DNA from: Streptomyces sp. XM4193
GTDB taxonomy: Bacteria; Actinomycetota; Actinomycetes; Streptomycetales; Streptomycetaceae
Length of the DNA stretch: 64,000 nt
Reading direction: 5' to 3'
Assembly (NCBI RefSeq): GCF_023072595.1
Contig: NZ_JALLGK010000003.1
Coordinates: forward strand, 372,001 to 436,000
This document shows positions 24,619 to 32,681 of this stretch, piece by piece. The position numbers and the translations under genes are program-made. Position 1 is the first letter of the stretch; every line of letters begins with the position of its first letter. The notes under the pieces were generated by a model. It ran no database searches and was not told the origin of the DNA. It saw only the letters and a list, made by a program, of their open reading frames with translations.

Positions 24619-25752
24619 TCAGCCGAGGAGTTTGCGCAGGCCCAGGCGGCCCCACAGGAGGCTGGCGGCGTAGGAGAGCGCGATCGTCGCCAGCCAGAGC
24701 ACCGGCAGCAGCACGGCGGCGGCCGGGGCGCCGAGGTCGGCGGAGACCCTGGGCACGACCAGCTCCTCGACGACGATCACGTGCACCATGTACGCGCCGA
24801 GCGCCGCTCCCGCGAGCTGTGAGACCCGCGGCCGGAAGCGCTCGGGGACGCGCACGCGGTTGACCAGCAGCAGCATGCTGCCGGTGAGCGCGGCGACGAA
24901 GAGGTGGGCGTTCGGGATGACGTAGTGGACCTGGGTGTTGTACCAGAGGCAGCCCGCGAAGGCGGCCAGGAAGCCGGGCACCAGCAGCCAGCGGTGGCGG
25001 TCCGGCACGCCCTTGGGGAGCGCGAAGAGCAGCGCGCCGAGGACGGCGTAGACGAGCGAGTACGTGCCGAAGCCCCAGCTGACCGGCGGGCCGTCCCAGC
25101 CGGTGACCTTTTCGGCCGTCTCCATCGCCGCCGGCGCCACCGCGACGGCGGCGAGCAACGCGCCCAGGAGCCAGGGGCGTTGGCCGGCTCGCAGCAGGAC
25201 GACGAAGGCCAGCACCGCCACCAGCGGCAGATACACGTACATGAACCACAGGTGGTAGGCCGGTTGGACCGAACCGAAGAGCGAGGTGAACGCCAGCTCC
25301 GTCATCGGCTCGTCGTTGCGGCTGCGCAGCCAGGCCCAGAGGAGGTAGATCGCCGTCCAGGCCAGCAGCGGCAGTCCGTTGCGCACCAGGCGCTGCCGGG
25401 CTGCGCGGCCGTCCCGCGGCGGGGCGCCGGCCAGGACCGCCCAGCCGGCCATGGCGAAGTACATCGGGACGGCGAACTCGTTGGCGGAGTCCGCGATGTG
25501 GCCGACCCAGTACGCTCCGGCGCCGTTCTCCACCTGGCGGTCCACCGCTCTGATGAAGGTGGCTCCGACATGGCCCAGCATCACCGCGCAGGAGCAGATC
25601 AGCCGCATCAGATCGATGTCGACGCGGTGCTCGCGGCGTCGGGGCGGGGCGGGCGCCCGGGTGTCGGCGGGGGCGTCCGGCCTCGTGTCCGGCGCCGCCG
25701 CTGCGGGCGCGGTCCCTGGTTCCGTTCCGGTGACGGCTTGCTTGTTCGGCAC
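24619..25752 (-). CDS. membrane acyltransferase (acyltransferase family 3)
   Basis: 377 residues with about ten hydrophobic segments. The N-terminal RVDIDLMRLICSCAVMLGHV contains the conserved Arg...His pair of acyltransferase-3 proteins (OafA/WecH type), which acetylate or acylate sugars of surface polymers. FAVPMYFAMAGWAVLAG is the usual second motif. The start (GTG 25752, with GGAAGGTG upstream) is uncertain; the first 40 residues are Ala/Pro-rich. It faces the opposite way from the flanking glycosylation genes but probably modifies the same polymer. Confidence 0.85.
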   Translation of the reverse strand: MPNKQAVTGTEPGTAPAAAAPDTRPDAPADTRAPAPPRRREHRVDIDLMRLICSCAVMLGHVGATFIRAVDRQVENGAGAYWVGHIADSANEFAVPMYFAMAGWAVLAGAPPRDGRAARQRLVRNGLPLLAWTAIYLLWAWLRSRNDEPMTELAFTSLFGSVQPAYHLWFMYVYLPLVAVLAFVVLLRAGQRPWLLGALLAAVAVAPAAMETAEKVTGWDGPPVSWGFGTYSLVYAVLGALLFALPKGVPDRHRWLLVPGFLAAFAGCLWYNTQVHYVIPNAHLFVAALTGSMLLLVNRVRVPERFRPRVSQLAGAALGAYMVHVIVVEELVVPRVSADLGAPAAAVLLPVLWLATIALSYAASLLWGRLGLRKLLG

Positions 25753-25999
25753 CAGGACACCTTCCGGCAGCCGACCCAGCCGCAGGTGTACTGCGACCCA
25801 ACAGCAGAACAACTCGCCCCCACCTCCGGCCGACGCGGTGCGGGAGCCGCGGAGGTGACGTTCCGCGCGCGGGCCGTGCAGGCGCGGCGACGCGCACAGG
25901 GGGTTCGCCGACTGTTCATGTGCCGTGTGCCCGCCCCTTGGGTGCCATGGGCGGCGGGTGGGGCACAGTGCGGCCTCCAGCACCCGGCGGTGGAGATTC

Positions 26000-27298
26000 A
26001 TGAGACGACAAGCAGCCCGACTGCTCCGGCCCACATCCCGTACGGCCAGGGGCGGTTCGCCGCAGACGGCGGCGGTTCTGCGCCGCTGCGAGCGGAGCTG
26101 CGCAGGATATCTCGCCGACCCGGGGCCGGGCCGCGGCGGTACGCCCGCACCGCTGGTGGCGGCCCTCGGCGCCCTGCTGTACGCGCTGCGACCGGACGTG
26201 CCGGAGGGGCCGGGAGGGCCGGAGGGGCCGCGTACCGCGTCCCCGGACGCCGTACCGCTGGACGAGCTGCTCGGAGCCGTCGCACCGGCGCTGGACGCCG
26301 ACGGCGCACCGGAACGCGAGCTGGCGCTGGCGTTGACCGAGGCCGCCGTCGAGCTGCGTCCGCGTTCCAAGGGCGCCTGGCGGTTGCGCGGGCGGGCGCT
26401 GGAGGAGGCGGGCCGCCTGTCCGAGGCGATCGTCGCCCACGAGCGGTACGCGGCGCTGGACGGCGCCGAGCCCCGGTGCCTGCGCCGTCCCCAAGTGCTG
26501 CGCGAGCAGCGGGAGTTGCTGGACGAGGCGACGGGCCTGCTGCCGGACGTCGCACAGACGGCGGGCGGTTCCGGTTCCGGCCGGGCGTTCGCCGCTGCCG
26601 TGGCCGAGGGCCGGCCGCTGCCGGAGGTGCGCGACGCCTTCACCGCGCATCTGACCACGGCGCTCGCCGCACACGGCGCCGCGCACCCCGACGTCGCACG
26701 GCTGGCAGTGCTCCACGGCCGGCACCGCCGCCTCCTGGCGCTCGACCCGGCGCCCGACGGCCACCTCGCCGACGCCCGGCTGCTCGGCGTGCACGAACTG
26801 CGCGGCCGGCTGGAGGGCCGCACCGTCTGCGTACTGGCCGGCGAGACGCAGCCGCCCGCGGCGGCGTACGACGTGGTGGTCCGCTGCGACGAGCTGCCCG
26901 CCTCCGTGACCGGCCCGATCGACGTGCACGCCACCCGTACCGGGAGCCGCAGGGGCTGGACGACGCACGCCGCGGTCCGCATCGTGCTGGACGAATCGCC
27001 GCGCCCCGGCCGGTGGACGGAAGCGATCCGCTCGCTGGCACCGGGCGCGCAGGACCTGGTGGGTGACGCCGGGCTGCGACGGCCCCTCTCCGACCCCGCC
27101 CTCTGCGACGAACGGCAGTGGGGCGAGACGCCCTCCACCCCCTTCGTGGTGCTGCGGCTGCTGGATTTCCTGGACGTCAGCCCCCGGATCGAACTTCGCA
27201 CCGCCGCGCCGCCGGCCGAGACGCTCCGGGCCCCCGAGCTCGACTGGCTGCGCGCCCGTGCCCAGGACTGCGACCGGACGAGGATCACGCTGCGATGA
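26000..27298 (+). CDS. helical/TPR-like protein coupled to the pyruvyltransferase
   Basis: 432 residues, predicted cytosolic. Residues ~105-165 contain TPR-like helices (ALALTEAAVELRPRSKGAWR, RALEEAGRLSEAIVAHERYAAL). The C-terminal half (EGRTVCVLAGET onwards, then DVVVRCDELPASVTGPIDVHAT) resembles a small Rossmann-like domain that I do not recognise. It is found, as here, immediately before a polysaccharide pyruvyltransferase, with an ATGA overlap, so it probably acts with that enzyme. GGAG lies 5-6 bases before the ATG. Function otherwise unknown. Confidence 0.65.
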   Translation: MRRQAARLLRPTSRTARGGSPQTAAVLRRCERSCAGYLADPGPGRGGTPAPLVAALGALLYALRPDVPEGPGGPEGPRTASPDAVPLDELLGAVAPALDADGAPERELALALTEAAVELRPRSKGAWRLRGRALEEAGRLSEAIVAHERYAALDGAEPRCLRRPQVLREQRELLDEATGLLPDVAQTAGGSGSGRAFAAAVAEGRPLPEVRDAFTAHLTTALAAHGAAHPDVARLAVLHGRHRRLLALDPAPDGHLADARLLGVHELRGRLEGRTVCVLAGETQPPAAAYDVVVRCDELPASVTGPIDVHATRTGSRRGWTTHAAVRIVLDESPRPGRWTEAIRSLAPGAQDLVGDAGLRRPLSDPALCDERQWGETPSTPFVVLRLLDFLDVSPRIELRTAAPPAETLRAPELDWLRARAQDCDRTRITLR

Positions 27299-29628
27299 CC
27301 ACCGCCCGAACCCCCGCCGACGCCGTGTCCGACCGCGTGCCCGACGCCGCGCCCGACCGAGCGCCTGCCCCCGTGTCCGACCGAGCGCCCGACGCCGCGC
27401 CTGCCCCCGCGGCCGACGGCTTCGCCGATGCGGCGCGGCTCACCGGGAAGCGGCGCGTCGCCTTCGCCTGTTTCGCGACCGAGCCCGAACTCCCGGGTCT
27501 GGCAGTGCTGTTGCGCAGTCTGGCGCTGTCCAATCCCGCGCTGTGCGAGGACTTCGTACTGGTCCGCCCCGAGCTGCCCGAGGAGCGGATAGCGCCGCTG
27601 CGCCGACTGCACCCGCGGCTGGTGGAGCGGCACGGGAGCAGCCGCGCGGACCTGCTGCGGACCACCGGCTACGACACGCTGATCGCGCTCACGCCCGGCA
27701 TGCTGGTGCGCGGCGACCTCTCGCCCCTGCTGCGGATCAACACCGGCACCGCGGCGGTCCTCCAGCCCGTCGGCCCGCACCCGGACCAGCTCGCGCCCGA
27801 CCCGGACGGACTGCTGGTCCTCCAGACCGCGGACGCCCAACGGGTCGGCTCTCTCGCCGAGTTGGCGGCCGACGCCGACCAACTGCTCGGCGCGGCACAC
27901 GACTTCCCCGTACGACGCCTGCACGGCGACATGCCGCTGCCGGAACCCTCCGACGCACGTGTGCTGCGGCTGCACCCCGAGCACCGGCCCTGGGAGGGGC
28001 CGCGTCCCGGGTACGGGCCGGTCGAAACGGCCTGGGCCGCCCACGAGTTGGACGACGAGACCTTCCGCGCGCGCTGGTGCGAGCTGCGCGCGCCCCAACA
28101 CCCCGATCTCTTCCGCCACTTCGCGCCCTCCGTCCTCGCCTCCCGCCCCACCGTGGACCTCGCGCACCGGCTCGGGACCGTCCATCTGGCCGCGGGCGAG
28201 TACGAGGAGGCCGTCGAGGTGCTCGCCGCCGCCGGGGCCAGAGCGAACCAGCCCCGTTTCCACGAGACCCTGGGCCGGGCGCTGTCGGCGCTCTCGCGCT
28301 ACGACGAGGCCCGCACCCACTTTCTGCTGGCAGCCGCCGATCCCGAGGTCGCCCCGCGCGCCTTCGGCCGACTGGCCAAACTCGCCCGGATACGGGGAGG
28401 AGCGGCGGACGCGCAGGAGTACGCGCGGCAGGGGCTGGCCGTCGACCCCACCCACCGCGAGTGCCGCGTCCAGTTGCACCCGGAGCCGTTCCAGTTGGAC
28501 GCGAAGAAGTTCCGGCCCGACCCGGCGCCGTCGCCCGGCGAGCAGTTCGCCCACGTCGCCCTCTACGCCACCGGGCAGGAGAACGCCGGCGACAAGGTGC
28601 TGCCGGAAGCCGTGCGGCGCAGCCTGGAGCCGAAGGAGCCGGGCCCGGCCCGCTGGCACGGAATCGACGCCCACCGCCTCTTCGACGAGGACGCCCTCGC
28701 GGCGGTCAACGCCCGCCGCGGCCTGGTCATCGGCGGCGGCGGCCTCTTCCTGCCGGACACCGTGCCCAACGGGCACAGCGGCTGGCAGTGGAACGTCCCG
28801 GACGAACTGCTGCGCCGGATCGAGGTGCCCGTCGCGGTGTTCGCGGTCGGCTACAACGTCTTCGACGGCCAGAGCTACCGCCGCGAACGCTTCCTGCGCA
28901 GCCTCCGCACGCTGGTGGAACGCGCCGACTTCGTCGGTCTGCGCAACCACGGCTCGGTGGAGAGGGTGCGCGCACTGCTGCCCGAGGAGTTGCGGGAGAG
29001 AGTCGGCTACCAGCCCTGCCCCACCACCGTCACCCGGCACATCCAGCCCGACTGGGTCGACCCCGCCTCCCGTACCGACACCGTCCTGCTCAACTGCGCC
29101 TACGACCGCTCGGGCCACCGCTTCGGACACGACTACGGGCACTTCCTGGGCCAACTGGCCCGAGCGGTAAGGGCGTTGAGCGAACACGCCGAGGTCCGGT
29201 ACGCCCCGCACATGCCGGACGACGAACGGCTGGTCGCCGACCTGCGCCGCGCCCACGGGCTCACACTTCCCGTCGAACGCCTCTACGGCCGCAGCAACGC
29301 CCAGATCCACGAACTCTTCGCCCGGGCACGGCTGGTGATCGGTATGCGCGGCCACGCCGGGATGATCCCGTTCGGCTGCGGCACCCCGATCCTCAGCCTG
29401 GTCTCGCACCCGAAGATGGTCTACTTCCTCACCGACATCGAACGCCCCCAGTGGGGCCTGTCGGTGCACGACCCGCACCTCGCCGACCGGCTCGTGGAAC
29501 GCGCGGGGGCGATCCTGAGGGATCACGAGGCGGCCGTCGCCGATGTGCACGAACGGCAGCAGCGCCTGTGGGAGATCACCCGCGCCAACACGGCAACTCT
29601 GCGCGAGACCATGCCGATTCGCCCCTGA
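27295..29628 (+). CDS. three-part enzyme: GT8-like domain, TPR, polysaccharide pyruvyltransferase
   Basis: 777 residues. After a ~45-residue Asp/Ala/Pro-rich tail, residues ~50-240 look like a GT-A domain without a clear DxD (AFACFATEPELPGLAVLLRS, TGYDTLIALTPGMLVRG). Residues ~285-400 form TPR-like helices (LAAGEYEEAVEVLAAAG, ALSRYDEARTHFLLA). Residues ~420-760 are a polysaccharide pyruvyltransferase: VALYATGQENAGDKVLPEAV, LVIGGGGLFLPDT, and the C-terminal LVIGMRGHAGMIPFGCGTPI. Such enzymes add a 4,6-ketal pyruvate from PEP to wall sugars. The fusion suggests that one protein both extends and pyruvylates a glycan. Coupled to the upstream TPR gene. Confidence 0.82.
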   Translation: MTTARTPADAVSDRVPDAAPDRAPAPVSDRAPDAAPAPAADGFADAARLTGKRRVAFACFATEPELPGLAVLLRSLALSNPALCEDFVLVRPELPEERIAPLRRLHPRLVERHGSSRADLLRTTGYDTLIALTPGMLVRGDLSPLLRINTGTAAVLQPVGPHPDQLAPDPDGLLVLQTADAQRVGSLAELAADADQLLGAAHDFPVRRLHGDMPLPEPSDARVLRLHPEHRPWEGPRPGYGPVETAWAAHELDDETFRARWCELRAPQHPDLFRHFAPSVLASRPTVDLAHRLGTVHLAAGEYEEAVEVLAAAGARANQPRFHETLGRALSALSRYDEARTHFLLAAADPEVAPRAFGRLAKLARIRGGAADAQEYARQGLAVDPTHRECRVQLHPEPFQLDAKKFRPDPAPSPGEQFAHVALYATGQENAGDKVLPEAVRRSLEPKEPGPARWHGIDAHRLFDEDALAAVNARRGLVIGGGGLFLPDTVPNGHSGWQWNVPDELLRRIEVPVAVFAVGYNVFDGQSYRRERFLRSLRTLVERADFVGLRNHGSVERVRALLPEELRERVGYQPCPTTVTRHIQPDWVDPASRTDTVLLNCAYDRSGHRFGHDYGHFLGQLARAVRALSEHAEVRYAPHMPDDERLVADLRRAHGLTLPVERLYGRSNAQIHELFARARLVIGMRGHAGMIPFGCGTPILSLVSHPKMVYFLTDIERPQWGLSVHDPHLADRLVERAGAILRDHEAAVADVHERQQRLWEITRANTATLRETMPIRP

Positions 29629-29657
29629 CGAGCCGGTACGACCAGCCGGGACGCCGC

Positions 29658-29747
29658 GCCCGTACGGCCAGCGGGGAGGCCGTGCCCGTACGGCGAGCGG
29701 GGAGGCCGCGCCCGTACGGCCAGCGGGGAGGCCGTGCCCGTACGGCG
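29658..29747. repeat. 26-bp tandem repeat, 3.5 copies
   Basis: Units begin at 29658, 29684, 29710 and 29736 (last partial). They differ at two alternating positions: copies 1 and 3 agree, copy 2 differs. Each unit holds CCCGTACGG followed by AGCGGGGAGGCCG. It starts 30 bases after the pyruvyltransferase stop, in the 379-base gap before the lipoprotein gene. No gene is evident in the gap. Confidence 0.85.
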
Positions 29748-30007
29748 CCGACACCGGTCGCCCGTCCACCCGGCACCGCCCGCGCCCGCCCCGTTCCGCG
29801 CGCGGGCCGAAACGGTCCGAACCGGACGAACCGCACCGCCGGAGCGCTGTCCGCAGCGGGCCGGAACCCGTCCGGACCTGCCCCGAGGCGCACTCCGCGA
29901 TTCGAAGTTCTGTCCAAGTGGTGGAGACCGGGCCGCCCCGGTGCCTAAGATCGGGGCCGCCGGGTCGCTGCACAGCCGCACGACCGCCGCCGCAGCCAGG
30001 AGGTCCC

Positions 30008-30694
30008 ATGCACCGCCGCAGGTCCGCGTCCCACGTCGCAGTCGCCGCCACCGCTCTGGCGGTCGCCGCGCCGCTGCTCACGGGCTGCGGCAGTGAGGAA
30101 ACCCGCGCGGGTGCCGCCGCGGTGGTGGACGGCGAGCGCATCACGGTCTCCCAGGTGCAGTCGCGCTCCGAGGCCGTCCGCGACGCGCAGCGCGCCGGTG
30201 ACGGCGCGGGCGAGCTGATTCGCAGCTCCGGCCGCCTCGGCCACTACAACCTCAACGAGATGATCAGCTCCCGCGTCATCGCGCGCGCCGCGGCCGACGA
30301 GGGCGTACGGGTGAGCCGCCGCGAGGTGCAGGAGGCGCGGGCCTCCGACCAGAAGCGGGCGGGCGGCAAGGAGCAGTTGGAGAGCACCCTGCTGCGCGAG
30401 AACGCGCTCGCGCCCAGCCAGATCAACGACTCGTACCGCACCACGCTGCTCTTCAACAAGCTGGTCCAGGCGCTCGGCGTCCAGGCGGGCGACCCGAAGG
30501 CGGACGAGGTCATCAGCGCAAAGCTGGTCGAGACCTCCAAGAAGATGGGCATCAAGGTCAGCCCGCGGTACGGCAGTTGGGACATGGAGAAGTTCCAGCT
30601 CGCGGACGGCGAGCGCAGCTGGCTGAAGGCTGCCGTCGAGAAGGAGCCCGGCGCCGGCGGCCACGGCCCGGAGGACGGTCACGACCACGGCTGA
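30008..30694 (+). CDS. SurA N-terminal domain lipoprotein
   Basis: 228 residues. A lipoprotein signal ends in LLTGCGS (lipid-modified Cys at about 27), followed by a SurA/PrsA-type N-terminal chaperone region: AAAVVDGERITVSQVQ, then long helices up to ~180. No parvulin domain is present, so it is a chaperone-like fragment of the class rather than a prolyl isomerase. It ends in a His/Asp/Gly-rich tail. AGGAGG precedes the ATG. In streptomycetes this gene normally lies upstream of mazG; here the MFS, two-component and glycerate genes lie between them. Confidence 0.85.
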   Translation: MHRRRSASHVAVAATALAVAAPLLTGCGSEETRAGAAAVVDGERITVSQVQSRSEAVRDAQRAGDGAGELIRSSGRLGHYNLNEMISSRVIARAAADEGVRVSRREVQEARASDQKRAGGKEQLESTLLRENALAPSQINDSYRTTLLFNKLVQALGVQAGDPKADEVISAKLVETSKKMGIKVSPRYGSWDMEKFQLADGERSWLKAAVEKEPGAGGHGPEDGHDHG

Positions 30695-30751
30695 GGCGGT
30701 TCACCGGCCGGCTGAGCCGGTCCGACGGCCGCCTCGCGGCACGGACGGGGC

Positions 30752-32188
30752 GTGGTGGGTGTCGTGACCGCAGGTCGGCTGGCGGCGTTCGCGCGACCCG
30801 GCTTCCCGGTCTTCTTCGCCGGCCACCTCGCTTCGCAGCTCGGCAGCGCGATGACCCCGCTCGCGCTGGCCTTCACGGCGTTGGACATCAGCGGTTCGCT
30901 GTCGGACCTGAGCCTGGTGATGGCCTCGCGGATCCTGCCGGTGGTGCTGATGCTGCCGATCGGCGGCGTGCTCGGCGACCGGCTGCCCAGACGCGCGCTG
31001 ATGATGGCGGCCGACTGTCTGCGGGCGTCCGCGCTGGCCCTGTTGGCGGTGCTGTGTGCGACGGGGCGGCTGGAGCTGTGGTCGCTGGTCGCGCTCACCG
31101 TGCTGAGCGGTGCGGGGGAGGCGTTCTTCCGGCCCGCGTACGAGGGCACGGCGCCGCTGCTCGTCCCGCGCGACGCGCTTCCCGACGCCAACGCCCTGCT
31201 GGGGCTGGCCTTTTCGGCGGCGACGATCGCCGGGCCCGCGCTCTCCGGTGCGCTGGTCGCGCTCGGCTCCCCGGCCTGGGGCCTGTCCGCGGCGGCGGGC
31301 GCCTATCTGCTGACGGTGCTGCTGTTGTTCTTCCTCCCGCCGGTGGACGCGCGCGGCACGGGGCCGGCGAGTTCGTATCTGAGTGATCTGCGGTACGGCT
31401 GGCGCGAGTTCACCGCCCGTCCCTGGGTGTGCACCCTCACCGCCTACGGCGCGCTCTTCAACCTGCTGGTCTGGGGTCCGTACCTGGTGCTCGGGCCCGC
31501 CTCGGCCGACCGGGAGTACGGCGGTGCGGGCGACTGGGGCGCGGTGATGGCGCTGTACGGCGTGGGCGCCGTCTGCGGCGGGCTGCTGGTGCTCGGACGC
31601 AGGCCGGCCGGACCGCTGGTGGTCGCGGTGGCCTGCGGGTTCGCGACGGTCGCGCCGCCGGCCGCGCTGGCGTTCACCGCGCCGCTGCCGGTGGTGTGCG
31701 CGGCGGCGGCGCTGGCGGGAGTCGGGATCGCGGTGAACATGAGCCTGTGGATGACGACCGTGCAGCACCACGTCCCGCTCGACTCGCTCTCGCGGGTCAA
31801 CTCCTACGTGACCATGGGGGCGTTCGTGGGCGGGCCGGTGGGGATGGCGCTCGCCGGACCGGTGGCCGAGTCGGTCGGCGTCGTCGGTGTGCTGGGCTTC
31901 GCGGCGGTCTTCCAACTCCTGCTCTGTGCCACGGTGTTGGCCCTCCCGGCAGTGCGCGCGGTGCGCTGGGAGACCGCGCCCGCCTCCGCCTCCTCCGCCG
32001 ACCGGGCGACCCAGAAGCCGGAGCCGCCCGCGCCCCCGGAACCGCCCGCGCTCCCGCAGCAGAACCCGCCCGCGCGACCGGCCCGCGACTCGCTCCCGCG
32101 GCAAGGCCCGCCCCTGCGACCGGACCCGACCCCGCCGCGGGACCCGGGGCAGAGCCCGAACCACCGCCCGTCGCGGGACCCGCAGTGA
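30752..32188 (+). CDS. MFS transporter (exporter type)
   Basis: 478 residues; about twelve hydrophobic segments between residues 15 and 395, then ~75 residues of Pro/Arg-rich tail probably disordered. The A-motif-like loop after the second segment reads GGVLGDRLPRRALMM (usually GxLaDrxGrr), typical of the DHA3/enterobactin-exporter-like branch. The substrate is unknown. Possible starts are GTG 30752, 30755 and 30764. It ends just before the two-component operon's promoter region. Confidence 0.85.
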   Translation: MVGVVTAGRLAAFARPGFPVFFAGHLASQLGSAMTPLALAFTALDISGSLSDLSLVMASRILPVVLMLPIGGVLGDRLPRRALMMAADCLRASALALLAVLCATGRLELWSLVALTVLSGAGEAFFRPAYEGTAPLLVPRDALPDANALLGLAFSAATIAGPALSGALVALGSPAWGLSAAAGAYLLTVLLLFFLPPVDARGTGPASSYLSDLRYGWREFTARPWVCTLTAYGALFNLLVWGPYLVLGPASADREYGGAGDWGAVMALYGVGAVCGGLLVLGRRPAGPLVVAVACGFATVAPPAALAFTAPLPVVCAAAALAGVGIAVNMSLWMTTVQHHVPLDSLSRVNSYVTMGAFVGGPVGMALAGPVAESVGVVGVLGFAAVFQLLLCATVLALPAVRAVRWETAPASASSADRATQKPEPPAPPEPPALPQQNPPARPARDSLPRQGPPLRPDPTPPRDPGQSPNHRPSRDPQ

Positions 32189-32207
32189 TGGATGCCTCAT
32201 GCACTGA

Positions 32208-32234
32208 ATGAAGATTTGTTCATCTTCGCTTCAT
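32208..32234. promoter_or_regulatory. TTCAT/ATGAA boxes before the two-component operon
   Basis: ATGAA (32208-32212), six bases, TTCAT (32219-32223), six bases, TTCAT (32230-32234). The two TTCAT copies are 11 bp apart, the spacing used by OmpR/PhoB-type response regulators. Downstream lie the acidic protein, histidine kinase and OmpR-type regulator, so this is a candidate autoregulatory site. Confidence 0.5.
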
Positions 32235-32267
32235 GTGCGGCTCGCCCGCGGCGGCCATGGTGCGGGT

Positions 32268-32681
32268 ATGGCTTTCTCTCCTCGTCTCGCGGCCCTGGCG
32301 GCCGTGGTCGCCGTGCCTCTCGGCATCGCGGCCACCAGCTACGCCATGACGGACTCCCCGCAAGCGCCGGACGTGCCCCGTTCGGTGGAGCTGGAGGAGA
32401 GTCCCGACGACGGCGCGTCCCCGGACCCCTCGGCCTCGGACGGCTCGACGGGCGGCGCGAAGGACGGCGGCGCGGAGACCGGCGGTGCGAAGGACGGCGG
32501 TTCGAAGGGCGACGGTGGGTCCGCCGAGCCGTCGCGGGACCCGTCCTCCCCGTCCGCGGACCCCTCCGACGGTTCCTCGCGCGGCTCCGGCGACGCCCCC
32601 GGCGACAACGTCGTGCCGCCGCCCCCGGTGACCGATGACGACGACGATGACGACGACGACTTCTTCGGGGACGACGATTAG
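32268..32681 (+). CDS. small secreted acidic protein of a two-component operon
   Basis: 137 residues. A signal peptide (SPRLAALAAVVAVPLGIAATSYA, residues ~4-26) is followed by a Ser/Asp/Gly/Lys low-complexity region (with GGAKDGGAETGGAKDGG) and a C-terminus of nine consecutive Asp, FFG and three Asp. Poly-Asp could bind metal ions at the membrane surface. The kinase reading frame overlaps its last codons. The start at ATG 32268 gives the signal peptide directly; an in-frame ATG at 32208 lies in the regulatory boxes. Function unknown; probably a ligand-sensing or target protein of the adjacent kinase. Confidence 0.65.
   Translation: MAFSPRLAALAAVVAVPLGIAATSYAMTDSPQAPDVPRSVELEESPDDGASPDPSASDGSTGGAKDGGAETGGAKDGGSKGDGGSAEPSRDPSSPSADPSDGSSRGSGDAPGDNVVPPPPVTDDDDDDDDDFFGDDD

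Noticed and set aside
27063-29948. A 961-codon plus-strand frame overlapping the pyruvyltransferase gene
   Set aside because: Arg/Pro/Ala-rich shadow translation of the true gene in another frame; no domain features.
24619-30144. A 1,841-codon open frame on the minus strand
   Set aside because: Only its last ~377 codons (24619-25752) encode a recognisable protein. The rest is the antisense of the pyruvyltransferase and TPR genes, open because GC-rich codons avoid stops on that strand.
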